Source of the DNA: an uncultured Erysipelotrichaceae bacterium | GTDB lineage: Bacteria; Bacillota_I; Bacilli_A; RFN20; CAG-826 | DNA length: 49,753 nt | Direction: 5' to 3' | Assembly (NCBI GenBank): GCA_902797795.1 | Contig: CADBUF010000078.1 | Span: forward strand, 1-49,753 | In this document: positions 1 to 8,318 of the stretch, piece by piece | Layout of the letters: every line of letters starts with the position of its first letter | How positions within the stretch are numbered: position 1 is the stretch's first letter | Notes under the pieces: model-generated | What the model was told of the DNA's origin: nothing | What the model saw: only the letters and a program-made list of their open reading frames with translations | The model's database searches: none | Translations under genes and position numbers: made by a program

Positions 1-86
1 GTTGTCAGTTATTTTTGTTTTGGTTTAAGGTTACCAACCGCTGCAGATAAAGCCCTGCCAATCTCCGTCGAATCCAATACGACCCC
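1..86 (-). ncRNA. ssrA: tmRNA (ssrA), 5' part, cut by window edge
   Basis: Trans-translation RNA that rescues stalled ribosomes. Read on the minus strand from 86, the sequence begins GGGGTCGTATTGGATTCGAC, which is the conserved tmRNA 5' end (GGGG... TGG.TTCGAC) of the tRNA-like domain. Near the window edge it reads AAAAATAACTGACAAC, matching the conserved segment before the resume codon (AAATAACTG in Bacillus). By that alignment the tag would start (A)-Asp-Asn, but the rest of the tag and the 3' half lie outside the window. The resume-codon placement is inferred by analogy; the identity of the gene is well supported. Confidence 0.9.
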
Positions 87-113
87 AGGAGTTACCTATC
101 TCTAGGTGAATAG

Positions 114-142
114 ATTTTAGCAATTTACATGTAGGAAGTTAA
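114..142 (-). promoter_or_regulatory. tmRNA promoter
   Basis: On the minus strand TTAACT (142-137), a 17-base spacer and TAAAAT (119-114) form a sigma-A type promoter. TGC directly before the -10 makes it an extended -10 element. Transcription would start near 107, leaving a leader of about 20 bases to be trimmed to the mature 5' end at 86. Confidence 0.6.
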
Positions 143-238
143 GTATTTTCGTAATTTTCTATTAAAAAGGTAATAGTTAAAGTTTGAAATTATTTCAAAA
201 ATCGATATTAATGTAATAATTCATTTTTAGTATTTATC

Positions 239-267
239 TTTACAATATGTTCAATAACATATAAACT
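239..267 (+). promoter_or_regulatory. Probable promoter of the 306-1475 gene
   Basis: TTTACA at 239-244 is followed after 17 bases by TAAACT at 262-267 (or TATAAA at 260-265). Its start point would lie about 30 bases before the ATG at 306. AT-rich sequence makes chance matches common. Confidence 0.35.
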
Positions 268-305
268 TTATCTTGCTATTGCAAACAATAGGATAGGAAT
301 TACAT

Positions 306-1475
306 ATGGCAACAAAATTAAAAAAGGTAAATAAGAATAAGGGAATGTCCCCTAGAACTAAAAATGTCATCAGCAATACCTTTAGGGGTATTATTTCAAA
401 CCGTGCTTGTGTTGATAATGGACGTGAAGCTCCATGGTGGCTTGCTATTTTATTCTTCCTTTTTGGCGCAATTATTCCTTTAATTCCTAATCACGTTTCC
501 ATGAACAAAGTTTATGGTGCCTCTTTCTTTAATAATGGTACCTTTGACTTTGCCGAACAAATCACCAAAGCCTCAGTAGAAATGAGACAAGACAATATCA
601 AATATGATAATGGTGATACAACAGTTACAAAAAGACAATTTGTCATTACTGGACCAACATTAACATATTGGGAAAACAACGCTCCTAAACCAATCGTTGG
701 CGATGTTGGCGGAAATAACGAAGTTTATAGCACAACCAATATCGTTACAAAAGAATATGGAATAAGAATATTCTATAGTCCAGATGATGGAGAAGCCTTT
801 GATAATACATGTTTACGTCTTAGTTATCAAAAATTCTATTCTGGAACACAAAAGCCTGTTGATTGGGCTGAATGGTATTCTAAACCAGTTTATGATAGAG
901 AAGCCTTTTATACACCAAATTTGCTTATCTTAGGTAAATACACCATGAAATTAATCCTCTATAAGAGAGCAATTACTGGTGGAAATAGTAATACAGTTGC
1001 TCAAACCTCTCCTGCTGGCATCCACTGGGAAGGTCTTTGTGATGGAGATATGATTGGTATGTCCACATTATATATTCCTGGCATTGAAGGACTTAAGTCA
1101 GATAACCTCAATTTACAAGTATGCACTCTTGTTTATGACTACTGGAAAGGTGTATTCACTATTGGTTATAATGCTGAAAAGAATGTTAGAAAATGGAATT
1201 CAACATTAATCTATTTAGGTGTCTATGGTGGGCTTATCATTTTCTTAGGATTCATGGTCTTCTTATTAACAAGAGGTAAGAACAATCCATTTAGTTCTCT
1301 TAACTTATGGCACGCTGAAAAGATTGCGTCCTTCTTAAGTTTCACTCCGGCATTGCTTGCGATGATCTTCGGATTTATATTCGGAGGAAATATGATTGGT
1401 CAGATGGCCTTCATTATGCTCTTGTCACTACGTGTCATGTGGGCGTCGATGAAAACACTAAGACCTATTCAATAG
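306..1475 (+). CDS. Membrane protein of unknown function, 4 predicted TM segments
   Basis: I do not recognise a named family. The 389-residue protein has a basic N-terminus, one hydrophobic segment at about residues 44-62, a large polar domain of about 235 residues, then three hydrophobic segments at about 300-322, 340-360 and 362-385. The polar domain is rich in aromatic residues and Asn/Gly and is probably extracytoplasmic. The layout resembles DUF1189-type membrane proteins, but this is by topology only. The ATG at 306 follows AGGATAGGAA at a usable distance. The gene stands alone, divergent from tmRNA, and ends at a bidirectional hairpin terminator. Confidence 0.75.
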   Translation: MATKLKKVNKNKGMSPRTKNVISNTFRGIISNRACVDNGREAPWWLAILFFLFGAIIPLIPNHVSMNKVYGASFFNNGTFDFAEQITKASVEMRQDNIKYDNGDTTVTKRQFVITGPTLTYWENNAPKPIVGDVGGNNEVYSTTNIVTKEYGIRIFYSPDDGEAFDNTCLRLSYQKFYSGTQKPVDWAEWYSKPVYDREAFYTPNLLILGKYTMKLILYKRAITGGNSNTVAQTSPAGIHWEGLCDGDMIGMSTLYIPGIEGLKSDNLNLQVCTLVYDYWKGVFTIGYNAEKNVRKWNSTLIYLGVYGGLIIFLGFMVFLLTRGKNNPFSSLNLWHAEKIASFLSFTPALLAMIFGFIFGGNMIGQMAFIMLLSLRVMWASMKTLRPIQ

Positions 1476-1480
1476 AAAAT

Positions 1481-1503
1481 AAGAACCCATTTGGGTTCTT
1501 TTT
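1481..1503. terminator. Bidirectional intrinsic terminator
   Basis: Perfect 9-bp stem AAGAACCCA / TGGGTTCTT with a 2-base loop, followed by a T run on the plus strand. It serves the plus-strand membrane gene and overlaps the stop codon of the convergent minus-strand operon, whose T run on the other side (ATTTTCT) is weaker. Confidence 0.8.
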
Positions 1504-1840
1504 AATCTCCGTAATCGCTACCGCGACTTTTGTCTTCAACAAATATTTGTAAGGAATCTGTAATATCAATTAATTCAGAATAAACATATCCATCTTTTTC
1601 AGTGAAATAATTTTCGAAGTCACCTACATAAATGACTTTCTTTAATTTCATTACTTTATCCAACATCGCTTTAATGATGAGATGATATTTATCAGGATGC
1701 CTTTCTTTAAAGCCATTTAATTGGGTGAAGACCACAGGTTCCACATAAAAATCATGTTCATCATCAATAATAAAGTGAGGAGTAAATGGATTAGATGGAT
1801 CTTTTTCTAATTTATAATCTTTGAAATCTTCGTACATCAT
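1502..1840 (-). CDS. Small acidic hypothetical protein, last gene of the gdpP operon
   Basis: 112 residues, no signal peptide or membrane segment, rich in Asp, Glu, Tyr and Phe; I do not recognise the family. The start codon overlaps the TGA stop of rlmH (ATGA), so translation is probably coupled. Its place at the end of the gdpP-rplI-dnaB-walJ-rlmH operon suggests only that it is co-transcribed with core genes. The final codon overlaps the terminator hairpin region. Confidence 0.7.
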   Translation of the reverse strand: MMYEDFKDYKLEKDPSNPFTPHFIIDDEHDFYVEPVVFTQLNGFKERHPDKYHLIIKAMLDKVMKLKKVIYVGDFENYFTEKDGYVYSELIDITDSLQIFVEDKSRGSDYGD

Positions 1841-2313
1841 TTATGATAAGTCTCGTTATTAATAATTTTAAACGCTCGATATATTTGTTCAACTAATATT
1901 AATCTTGCTAGTTGGTGAGGGAAAGTTAATTTAGATAAACAAATAGAAGCATTAACTCTATTCTTTAGTTCATCACTTAACCCATAGCTTCCTCCAATAA
2001 CAAAGGAAACGCTACTACCGTTATTTACAATTTTATCCAATAAGAAAGAGACAAATTCTTCTGAAGTAAATTCCTTCTTATTGAGGTCTAAACCAATCAG
2101 AAACTCATTATTTTTAAGTAAAGCCAACACTCTTTTGCCTTCGTTATCAATCGCTTTTTTAATTTCTAAATCCGATGGCTTTTCACTAATTGATTCATCT
2201 TTGACTTCAATTACTTGAATCTTTGAATATCCACTTATTCTTTTAAGATATTCATCCACTCCATCTTTATAGAAGTCCTTAATTTTTCCAATCGCATATA
2301 TCTTAATTGTCAT
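1837..2313 (-). CDS. rlmH: 23S rRNA pseudouridine-1915 N3-methyltransferase RlmH
   Basis: SPOUT-class methyltransferase that uses SAM to methylate pseudouridine 1915 in helix 69 of 23S rRNA. The C-terminal half has the family knot: FVIGGSYGLS, then KLTFPHQLARLILVEQIYRA and the terminal YHK. I place the start at 2313 (MTIKIYAIGK), because GGAGG lies 5 bases upstream and the resulting 158 residues fit the family; a longer reading from 2325 would bury that ribosome site. The ribosome-binding site lies across the end of walJ, which overlaps by 11 bases. It stops with TGA, evidence for the standard code. Confidence 0.95.
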   Translation of the reverse strand: MTIKIYAIGKIKDFYKDGVDEYLKRISGYSKIQVIEVKDESISEKPSDLEIKKAIDNEGKRVLALLKNNEFLIGLDLNKKEFTSEEFVSFLLDKIVNNGSSVSFVIGGSYGLSDELKNRVNASICLSKLTFPHQLARLILVEQIYRAFKIINNETYHK

Positions 2314-3055
2314 AATTGCCTCCAATGAGAGGAACCCACTGATTAGCGCATCTTACTTTATATTTATCAATATTTATATGTTTATAAGCAAATATCTTTT
2401 TATAAGCACTTAAAGCAACTTCTGGATCATTTGCTTCTTCTGATAAATGAGCAAGTATTATTTCTTTGGTGTTATCACCAATAATTTCTAAAGTAGCAAA
2501 GGCACTATCTTCGTTACATAGATGTCCATGATCGGACATGATTCTTTGAATTAAGACTAATGGTCGATTCGTATGGAGTAACATTTGAATATCGTGGTTA
2601 CTTTCAATAATTAAATATGTTGGGTTTTTAATAAGACTTGTATTACTAGATAGATAAACACCAGTGTCGGTCATATAAACTAATTTTTCACCTTCATTTT
2701 CTAACATATATCCGCATGGATTAGTCGCATCATGACTGGTAGGAAAAGGGGTGATTTTAATATCGCCAATCATAAAAGAGGTGAGTTCTTTTGCAACATT
2801 ACTTAAAGACCCTGGAATTGTGCCTTCTAAAGCATACATCTTCTTAGGTGAAAAAGACTTTAAACTACGATAGTGATCACTATGATCATGAGTGATTAAA
2901 ATTCCATCGATATCTTTAATTGTTTTATTAAATTTAGAAAGTTCTTCTTTAACTTTTTCTAAAGGTAGACCAATATCAATTAAAAGAGTGGTCTTATTTG
3001 AAAACACAAGCGTTGCGTTTCCTTTAGAACCACTTCCAATAATATCAAAAAACAT
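2303..3055 (-). CDS. walJ: WalJ/YycJ-like metallo-beta-lactamase-fold exonuclease
   Basis: Metallo-beta-lactamase-fold protein of the YycJ/WalJ family, a 5'-3' DNA exonuclease linked to mismatch repair and cell-wall control in Firmicutes. The metal-binding motif THDHSDH is about 60 residues in, after the N-terminal IIGSGSKGNATL signature; further ligands are likely the Asp in MTDTG and the His in LAHLSEE. I choose the ATG at 3055 (MFFDIIGSGS), which matches where family members begin. An upstream ATG at 3100 would overlap dnaB and add a basic stretch not expected in the family. Ribosome-binding sequence is weak (GAAG), so coupling to dnaB is likely. Confidence 0.9.
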   Translation of the reverse strand: MFFDIIGSGSKGNATLVFSNKTTLLIDIGLPLEKVKEELSKFNKTIKDIDGILITHDHSDHYRSLKSFSPKKMYALEGTIPGSLSNVAKELTSFMIGDIKITPFPTSHDATNPCGYMLENEGEKLVYMTDTGVYLSSNTSLIKNPTYLIIESNHDIQMLLHTNRPLVLIQRIMSDHGHLCNEDSAFATLEIIGDNTKEIILAHLSEEANDPEVALSAYKKIFAYKHINIDKYKVRCANQWVPLIGGNYDN

Positions 3056-3060
3056 TTTGA

Positions 3061-4572
3061 TTAATCTTCGTTTGCGATGGCGTTCATCGCATCTTCCCAT
3101 TCTTTACTTGGAGAATCAAATCTCACATAGTCTTTATAGAAGAATAAGCGGGCTGTTCCAGTTTGACCAGCACGGTTTTTAGCAACAATTACTTCAGTAT
3201 ATGAGGCATTACCTGGAATTTCTGCACCTAAATCTTTTTCTTTTTGTGCTTTTGCTAATTCGAATTTATCATTAGCGGTTAATTGACCGCCTTTCTTATT
3301 GGCCGCACTTGTGGTCTTCTTATCAGCGTAATAGTCTTCACGATAAAGAAGAATAACAATATCAGCGTCTTGTTCAATATTACCAGAGTCACGTAAATCA
3401 GACATCACAGGACGTTGAGATTCACGTTTTTCAACCGCTCTAGAGAGTTGGCTAACAGCGATAACAGGAACTTTTAAGTCTCTCGCTAAAGCTTTTAAGG
3501 CTAAAGAGATTTGACGAACTTCTTCTTGACGGCTATCAGGTGAACGGCCATTCTTACTAGCAATTTGTACTAAGCCTAAATAGTCGACCACAATTAAAGC
3601 TAAATCAGGTTCATGAGCCTGTAGTTTGGTTGATTTAGTGATAATATCGTTAAGTTTAATAGATGGGGTATCATCAATATAAATTTTAGAACCCGCTAAA
3701 GTTTTAATAGAGTTAAGGACTTTAACTTTTTCAGTAGCGGAATTAAGCCTGCCACTATTGATTCTTTTAGCGTCAACACAGCAATCCATTGCCACTAAAC
3801 GATTAAAGAGTTGCTCTTTAGACATTTCTAGAGAAAAGATAGCAACAGCTTTTTTAGAGTGTGTAGCAATCTTATGAGCAAAATTTAAGCATAATGCAGT
3901 CTTACCAACAGCAGGACGAGCAGCGACAACGATTAATTCACCAGGTTTAAATCCTTGAGTGATTTGATTTAGTCGATCATAACCAGTAGAAACACCGATA
4001 ACATCACTATCACCTACTGCGTCTTGTAAGGTTTCTAAGTTTTCTTGAATTGTAGGAGCAATATCTCCAGTTGTGACAAAAGAAGATATATGACGTTTAG
4101 CAATACTTGCTTTAAATCTATTCTCGCTATCAAGTATAAAATCATTGATAGATTCGATTTCTTCATTTTTATATTCGCTATCGATTTCTCTAATAGTTTT
4201 AAGCATGTTTCTAAGAACAGAGTTATCTTGAATAATACGAATATAGAAAGTTAAGGTTGATGGGGCAACCATGGTGTTGGTACATTCTGCTAAATATTTA
4301 GCACCACCAATATTTTCAAGTTCTTTGAGGTTATCAAGTTCTTCAGCGACAGTTAAAACGTCTACATCAATACCTCTTACTGCTAAAGAAGCAATCGCTC
4401 TAAATATGATTTGGTGTTTACCAAGGAAAAAATCTCCTTCTTCTAAGGTATTAAGGATATCAAGGCAATAATCTTTTTTGAGCATGGCACTACCAAGAAC
4501 CACTCTTTCCGCATCGGCGTTATAAGGGAGCTCAGTAGCAACTTTTTTGTTTGTAGCTTTACGTGCTGGCAT
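3061..4572 (-). CDS. dnaB: Replicative DNA helicase DnaB (DnaC in Bacillus)
   Basis: Ring-shaped 5'-3' helicase of the replication fork. The 503-residue protein has the N-terminal DnaB domain (LPYNADAERVVLGSAM, residues 15-30 onward), Walker A ARPAVGKTAL near residue 215, a Walker B region ending VVDYLGLVQ near 330, then SQLSRAVEKR and RDSGNIEQDADIV, the arginine-finger region. A Lys/Ala/Thr-rich segment near residues 420-440 is a longer insertion than usual between helicase motifs. It sits two bases after rplI, an arrangement typical of Firmicutes. Confidence 0.97.
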   Translation of the reverse strand: MPARKATNKKVATELPYNADAERVVLGSAMLKKDYCLDILNTLEEGDFFLGKHQIIFRAIASLAVRGIDVDVLTVAEELDNLKELENIGGAKYLAECTNTMVAPSTLTFYIRIIQDNSVLRNMLKTIREIDSEYKNEEIESINDFILDSENRFKASIAKRHISSFVTTGDIAPTIQENLETLQDAVGDSDVIGVSTGYDRLNQITQGFKPGELIVVAARPAVGKTALCLNFAHKIATHSKKAVAIFSLEMSKEQLFNRLVAMDCCVDAKRINSGRLNSATEKVKVLNSIKTLAGSKIYIDDTPSIKLNDIITKSTKLQAHEPDLALIVVDYLGLVQIASKNGRSPDSRQEEVRQISLALKALARDLKVPVIAVSQLSRAVEKRESQRPVMSDLRDSGNIEQDADIVILLYREDYYADKKTTSAANKKGGQLTANDKFELAKAQKEKDLGAEIPGNASYTEVIVAKNRAGQTGTARLFFYKDYVRFDSPSKEWEDAMNAIANED

Positions 4573-4574
4573 AA

Positions 4575-5024
4575 TTATTCCTTTCCTGAGATATGGACAT
4601 TAACTTCACCGACTACACCTTTATATAACTCAATGCGTAAACGATACGCTCCAAGCATATCAAGTGGTCCTTTATCAATGAACTTTCTTTTATCAATTAT
4701 GATGTTATGTTTAGCTTTCATTTCCTCTTCAACTTGTTTAAGAGAAATCGATCCAAATAATTTAGAATCTTTACCAACTTTAGCGGTAAATTCTAAGGTA
4801 ATTCCCTTTAATGTTTCCACTAGTTTAATAGCATTATTTCTGGCGTTTTCTTCAGCAATTCTGGCATTTTCTTTCTGATTCTCAAGGATTTCGACACTTT
4901 TTTTACTAACTGGAACTGCGAGATGTTTTTTAAATAAAAAGTTATTAGCGAAACCATCACTAACATTAACAGTTTGATTCTTTTTACCAACATTTTTTAC
5001 ATCCGCTAAAAGAATTACTTCCAT
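4575..5024 (-). CDS. rplI: 50S ribosomal protein L9
   Basis: Large-subunit protein with the L9 signature at its start: MEVILLADVKNVGKK, then the SDGFANNFLF segment that binds 23S rRNA, a long helix rich in Lys/Glu/Ala and a C-terminal domain. The start at 5024 is chosen because it gives the family's usual first residues and about 149 residues, and because GGAGAGGA lies just upstream across the end of gdpP. A start at 5057 would add an 11-residue extension not seen in L9. One base separates it from gdpP. Confidence 0.95.
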   Translation of the reverse strand: MEVILLADVKNVGKKNQTVNVSDGFANNFLFKKHLAVPVSKKSVEILENQKENARIAEENARNNAIKLVETLKGITLEFTAKVGKDSKLFGSISLKQVEEEMKAKHNIIIDKRKFIDKGPLDMLGAYRLRIELYKGVVGEVNVHISGKE

Positions 5025-5025
5025 A

Positions 5026-7062
5026 TTACATGTCCTCTCCTTGCTTCCTAATACCATCAGTTTTGGCCTCGGATAAATACTTTCTAATCGTACTTAAAAG
5101 AATTTCTTCAACTTCACGAACATCACTCTTTAAGAAAGAGGCTGCAGCACTTGTGAAATGTCCGCCTCCACCCATGCGTTCACAAAGTTTAGAAACGTTA
5201 ATTAGTCCATCACTACGAGCCGAGATTTTAATTTCTTTATTGTTGGTTTTACCAATAACAAATGCAGCGTGGATGCCTTTCATTGCTAAACAAGCATTTG
5301 CGGCTTTAGCAATTGAAGAAGAATCATAGATTTTGTTTTCATCGGCAATCGCGTAGACCACGCCATAATCGGCAGTCTTAATATGAGAAACGATAGAAGT
5401 TGTTTCAATATATTCTTCATAATCATCTTTTAATAAATCATCAGCAACACTATTATCGGCACCATATTCTTTTAGAATAGTAGATGCTTCAAAAGTACGA
5501 ATACCAGTGTTTTTACTCTTATAGAAAGAACTATCTAAGAAAATGCCACTAAGCATAATAGTTGCATAAGTTGGATTAAGTTCAATTCTTGGTGAGATAG
5601 ACGCAAAACGAATAAATTCGGTAATTAATTCAGATGCACTACTAGCGGCAGGATCAATATAGTTAAAAACAGGGGATTCAATATATTCTTCCGCTCTACG
5701 GTGATGGTCGATAACAACAATCATATTAGTCTTATCTAAAACATCAGGGGCCATGACCATGCTAGGAATATGAACATCACAAACAACGACAAGAGTCTCA
5801 CTCTTAATCATACCCATAGCCTCTTTAGGAGAGACAATCAATTCTTCCATTTGTACACGGTTGAAGCTATTGGTAATTGCTGCTCTAGTTTTGGTTTCTG
5901 TAGCTTTAAAATCAACAACCAAACGTGCTTCAACATTCATTCTTTCACAAATTGCTTTAACACCTAAGCAGCTACCCAAAGCGTCCATGTCCATATTTGT
6001 ATGTCCCATAATTAAGACATTAGAAGCATTTTTAATTAAATTAATTAATGAGTCAGCAAGAACACGAATTTTAACTCTACTACGTTTTTCTTGAGCTTCG
6101 GTTTTGCCACCATAGAATTCCATTTCTTTGCCATATACAGAAACAACAACTTGGTCACCACCACGACTCATCGCAATATCTAAAGCTGCGCTAGCTAATT
6201 CATTTAATTTAACAACATCAGGAAAGTCTCTAGCAATACCAATAGAAAGAGTAAGAGGAATGTTTTCTCCAAATGAAACAGATCTAACTTTATCAACAAC
6301 TGAGAAATTATCTTCTCTCATCTTGGTGTATGCTTCATAGTTACAAAGCATCAAATAAGTGTTGTCTTTAAATCTTCTAAGAAGAATTCCATATGTTTTC
6401 GCGTAATCAAAGATTACATCTTTAGCTTTAGTAATCGTGTCATTATAGTCATCATCACCTTTAATAACTTCTTCATAGTTATCAATTGATAAAATACCAA
6501 CAACAGGGGCTTGTTGCTTTGAATAGGTATAAGCAGATTCAAAATCAGTAGTGTCTTTAAAAATCCATAAGCCCGCATCACTTAAGAATTTAACTTCGTA
6601 GTTACGATTGTTAATAACAATCTTTTTAACATTCGCGTTAACACTTTTCTCTTTAAGTTCTCTTAATTCTGGTTGCCAATCAAAAATATTTAAATCAATA
6701 ATTTCAATATGACGGTCTTTAAACAAGTCGTTATTCCAAATGATGACGTCATTTTCATCAGTAACAACTAAACCAATCATCGCAAAGTTATAGGCTTCTT
6801 GAACATCACTACCAATAATTTCAGCGGCCTTCAAATCGGTTTTGTGTCGATATGAAGAAATACGAGAAATAGCAATCCAGACAAATATAATATTAACCGC
6901 CACTAAAGAGACAGCCCCAATGCAAACATATTCAGGTAAACAAATCTCCGCGGTGTGGAAGAAATTATTGAAATAGAAGATCACAAAAGTAGCGATACCC
7001 GCCATTTCAAATAAAACAAGTAATAATCCAAGTACTCTAGTACGGCTAATTTTCTTTTTCAT
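5026..7062 (-). CDS. gdpP: Cyclic-di-AMP phosphodiesterase GdpP
   Basis: Membrane-bound DHH/DHHA1 phosphodiesterase that hydrolyses c-di-AMP to pApA. The 678 residues give two N-terminal membrane segments (about 10-32 and 42-64), a degenerate PAS domain, a degenerate GGDEF domain (SRGGDQVVV near 305), then DHH motifs MGHTNMDMDALGS near 350 and VIDHH near 450, and the DHHA1 signature RMGGGGHF near 630. The first catalytic motif has Thr-Asn where Lys-Asn-Pro is common, but the two Asp residues are kept. It is the first gene of the operon. No ribosome-binding sequence precedes the ATG and a TATAAT lies 10 bases upstream, so a near-leaderless mRNA is likely. Confidence 0.95.
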   Translation of the reverse strand: MKKKISRTRVLGLLLVLFEMAGIATFVIFYFNNFFHTAEICLPEYVCIGAVSLVAVNIIFVWIAISRISSYRHKTDLKAAEIIGSDVQEAYNFAMIGLVVTDENDVIIWNNDLFKDRHIEIIDLNIFDWQPELRELKEKSVNANVKKIVINNRNYEVKFLSDAGLWIFKDTTDFESAYTYSKQQAPVVGILSIDNYEEVIKGDDDYNDTITKAKDVIFDYAKTYGILLRRFKDNTYLMLCNYEAYTKMREDNFSVVDKVRSVSFGENIPLTLSIGIARDFPDVVKLNELASAALDIAMSRGGDQVVVSVYGKEMEFYGGKTEAQEKRSRVKIRVLADSLINLIKNASNVLIMGHTNMDMDALGSCLGVKAICERMNVEARLVVDFKATETKTRAAITNSFNRVQMEELIVSPKEAMGMIKSETLVVVCDVHIPSMVMAPDVLDKTNMIVVIDHHRRAEEYIESPVFNYIDPAASSASELITEFIRFASISPRIELNPTYATIMLSGIFLDSSFYKSKNTGIRTFEASTILKEYGADNSVADDLLKDDYEEYIETTSIVSHIKTADYGVVYAIADENKIYDSSSIAKAANACLAMKGIHAAFVIGKTNNKEIKISARSDGLINVSKLCERMGGGGHFTSAAASFLKSDVREVEEILLSTIRKYLSEAKTDGIRKQGEDM

Positions 7063-7072
7063 CGTAATTAAT

Positions 7073-7078
7073 ATTATA
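7073..7078 (-). promoter_or_regulatory. -10 element of gdpP, very close to the start codon
   Basis: TATAAT on the minus strand ends 10 bases before the gdpP ATG. A start point about 7 bases downstream would leave a leader of only 2-4 bases. The matching -35 (TTTCAT, 17 bases upstream) is weak. Confidence 0.45.
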
Positions 7079-7097
7079 CATACTCACGCGTATGAAT

Positions 7098-7127
7098 GAA
7101 AAGAAAAAAACAGGAAAAACCTGTTTT
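7098..7127 (-). terminator. Orphan terminator-like hairpin between divergent genes
   Basis: On the minus strand AAAACAGG, a loop of five T and CCTGTTTT are followed by a run of T and CTTTTC, a good intrinsic terminator shape. It lies in the 173-base gap between the divergent gdpP operon and the glycosyltransferase gene, where no minus-strand gene ends. It could end a short unannotated RNA starting at about 7130-7230, insulate gdpP, or act as an attenuator. Confidence 0.5.
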
Positions 7128-7235
7128 ACTATCAGTAGATAAATCTCTTAAGAAATAGTTAAGTTTTAAATAACAAAGTTATTTATATAAATATTTATGC
7201 ATGTAATTATATTAGTTTTATATAATTATTAGGAA

Positions 7236-8249
7236 ATGAAAAACACATTAAATGATGTCGTAATATTAATACCATCTTATGAACCAGATTCTTTATTTAT
7301 AAAGACAATTACTGAGTTACATAAAGAAGGCTATTCAATTTTAGTGGTTAATGATGGCTCAAGCGAAGAATACGATAAAACCTTTAGCGAAGTAAAAGAG
7401 ATGGTATCTTATATCAAACAAGAACCAAATAAAGGAAAAGGTGCGGCTTTAAAATTAGGATTTTCTAATATTTTAAAATTCTATCCTGACGCTAAATATG
7501 TAATCACTGCCGATGGAGATGGGCAGCATTCTCTTACCGATATCAATAAAGTTTATGAAAAGCTTAAAGAAACCGACCAATTAGTGTTCGGAGTTCGCAC
7601 TTTTAAAGGCGTTCCTTTTAGAAGCAAATTTGGTAATGATTTAAGCAAAATAACGCGTTCCCTACTTACAAAACAATATATAGGCGATGATCAATGTGGA
7701 TTAAGAGGCTTCCCAATTAGATATATTGATGAGTTAATGTCAATCAAAGGAAACAGATACGAATATGAGATGAATCAAATTGTTTTATTTCAAATCAAAC
7801 ACTATGAAATTGTTCCCCTTCCAATTGAGACGATATATCTAGAAGAAAATAGTAGCAGTCATTTTTCTCCTGTTAGAGATACGATTAGAATTCAATCAAG
7901 AATCTTGTCTCACTCAATAGTTGCTTTACTAGGTAATATTTTATTAATTCTAGGTATTTATTTTGGAATAAAAAACAACATCAATTCAGTCTTAACCGTA
8001 TCAGTGTCCTATTTAATAACAACAGCTTTGTATTTAGCGGTTATCTCGTTAGTCTATCCATCAAAAAAGCCCTTTAAAAGATTATTAAAAGAATGCGCAT
8101 ATATGCTAATGAGAATGTTATTAACTTGGGTGATTATATATTCCTTTGTTATTAACTTAAACTTACCAATTGAAGTCTTTGCTCCTGTTGCAGTTTTGTT
8201 CTCTGCTTCAATGAATGTTTTAATTTCATTTTTAGTAAGAAGAAAATAG
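7236..8249 (+). CDS. Family 2 glycosyltransferase with C-terminal membrane domain (DPM1/GtrA-like)
   Basis: Likely transfers a sugar from a nucleotide donor to undecaprenyl phosphate or another lipid carrier. Residues 1-225 are a GT-A domain of the dolichol-phosphate-mannose synthase type: VILIPSYEPD at the start, VVNDGSS near 40, NKGKGAAL near 68, and the metal-binding ITADGDGQH near 93. Residues about 228-337 hold four hydrophobic segments as in GtrA-type membrane domains, so this is a transferase-flippase style fusion. TATAAT ends 9 bases before the ATG and AGGA is too close to it (2 bases), so the mRNA leader is probably minimal. It is a single gene, not linked in sequence to the sugar locus further on. 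Confidence 0.85.
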   Translation: MKNTLNDVVILIPSYEPDSLFIKTITELHKEGYSILVVNDGSSEEYDKTFSEVKEMVSYIKQEPNKGKGAALKLGFSNILKFYPDAKYVITADGDGQHSLTDINKVYEKLKETDQLVFGVRTFKGVPFRSKFGNDLSKITRSLLTKQYIGDDQCGLRGFPIRYIDELMSIKGNRYEYEMNQIVLFQIKHYEIVPLPIETIYLEENSSSHFSPVRDTIRIQSRILSHSIVALLGNILLILGIYFGIKNNINSVLTVSVSYLITTALYLAVISLVYPSKKPFKRLLKECAYMLMRMLLTWVIIYSFVINLNLPIEVFAPVAVLFSASMNVLISFLVRRK

Positions 8250-8318
8250 TGATATACGCGATATATTTTGATTTAATCAATAAAGATATAAAATAATATT
8301 AGTATTTTAGGATGAATT

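Noticed and set aside
2311-2325. Longer RlmH start at 2325
   Set aside because: It would cover the GGAGG ribosome site and add residues absent from the family; the ATG at 2313 fits better.
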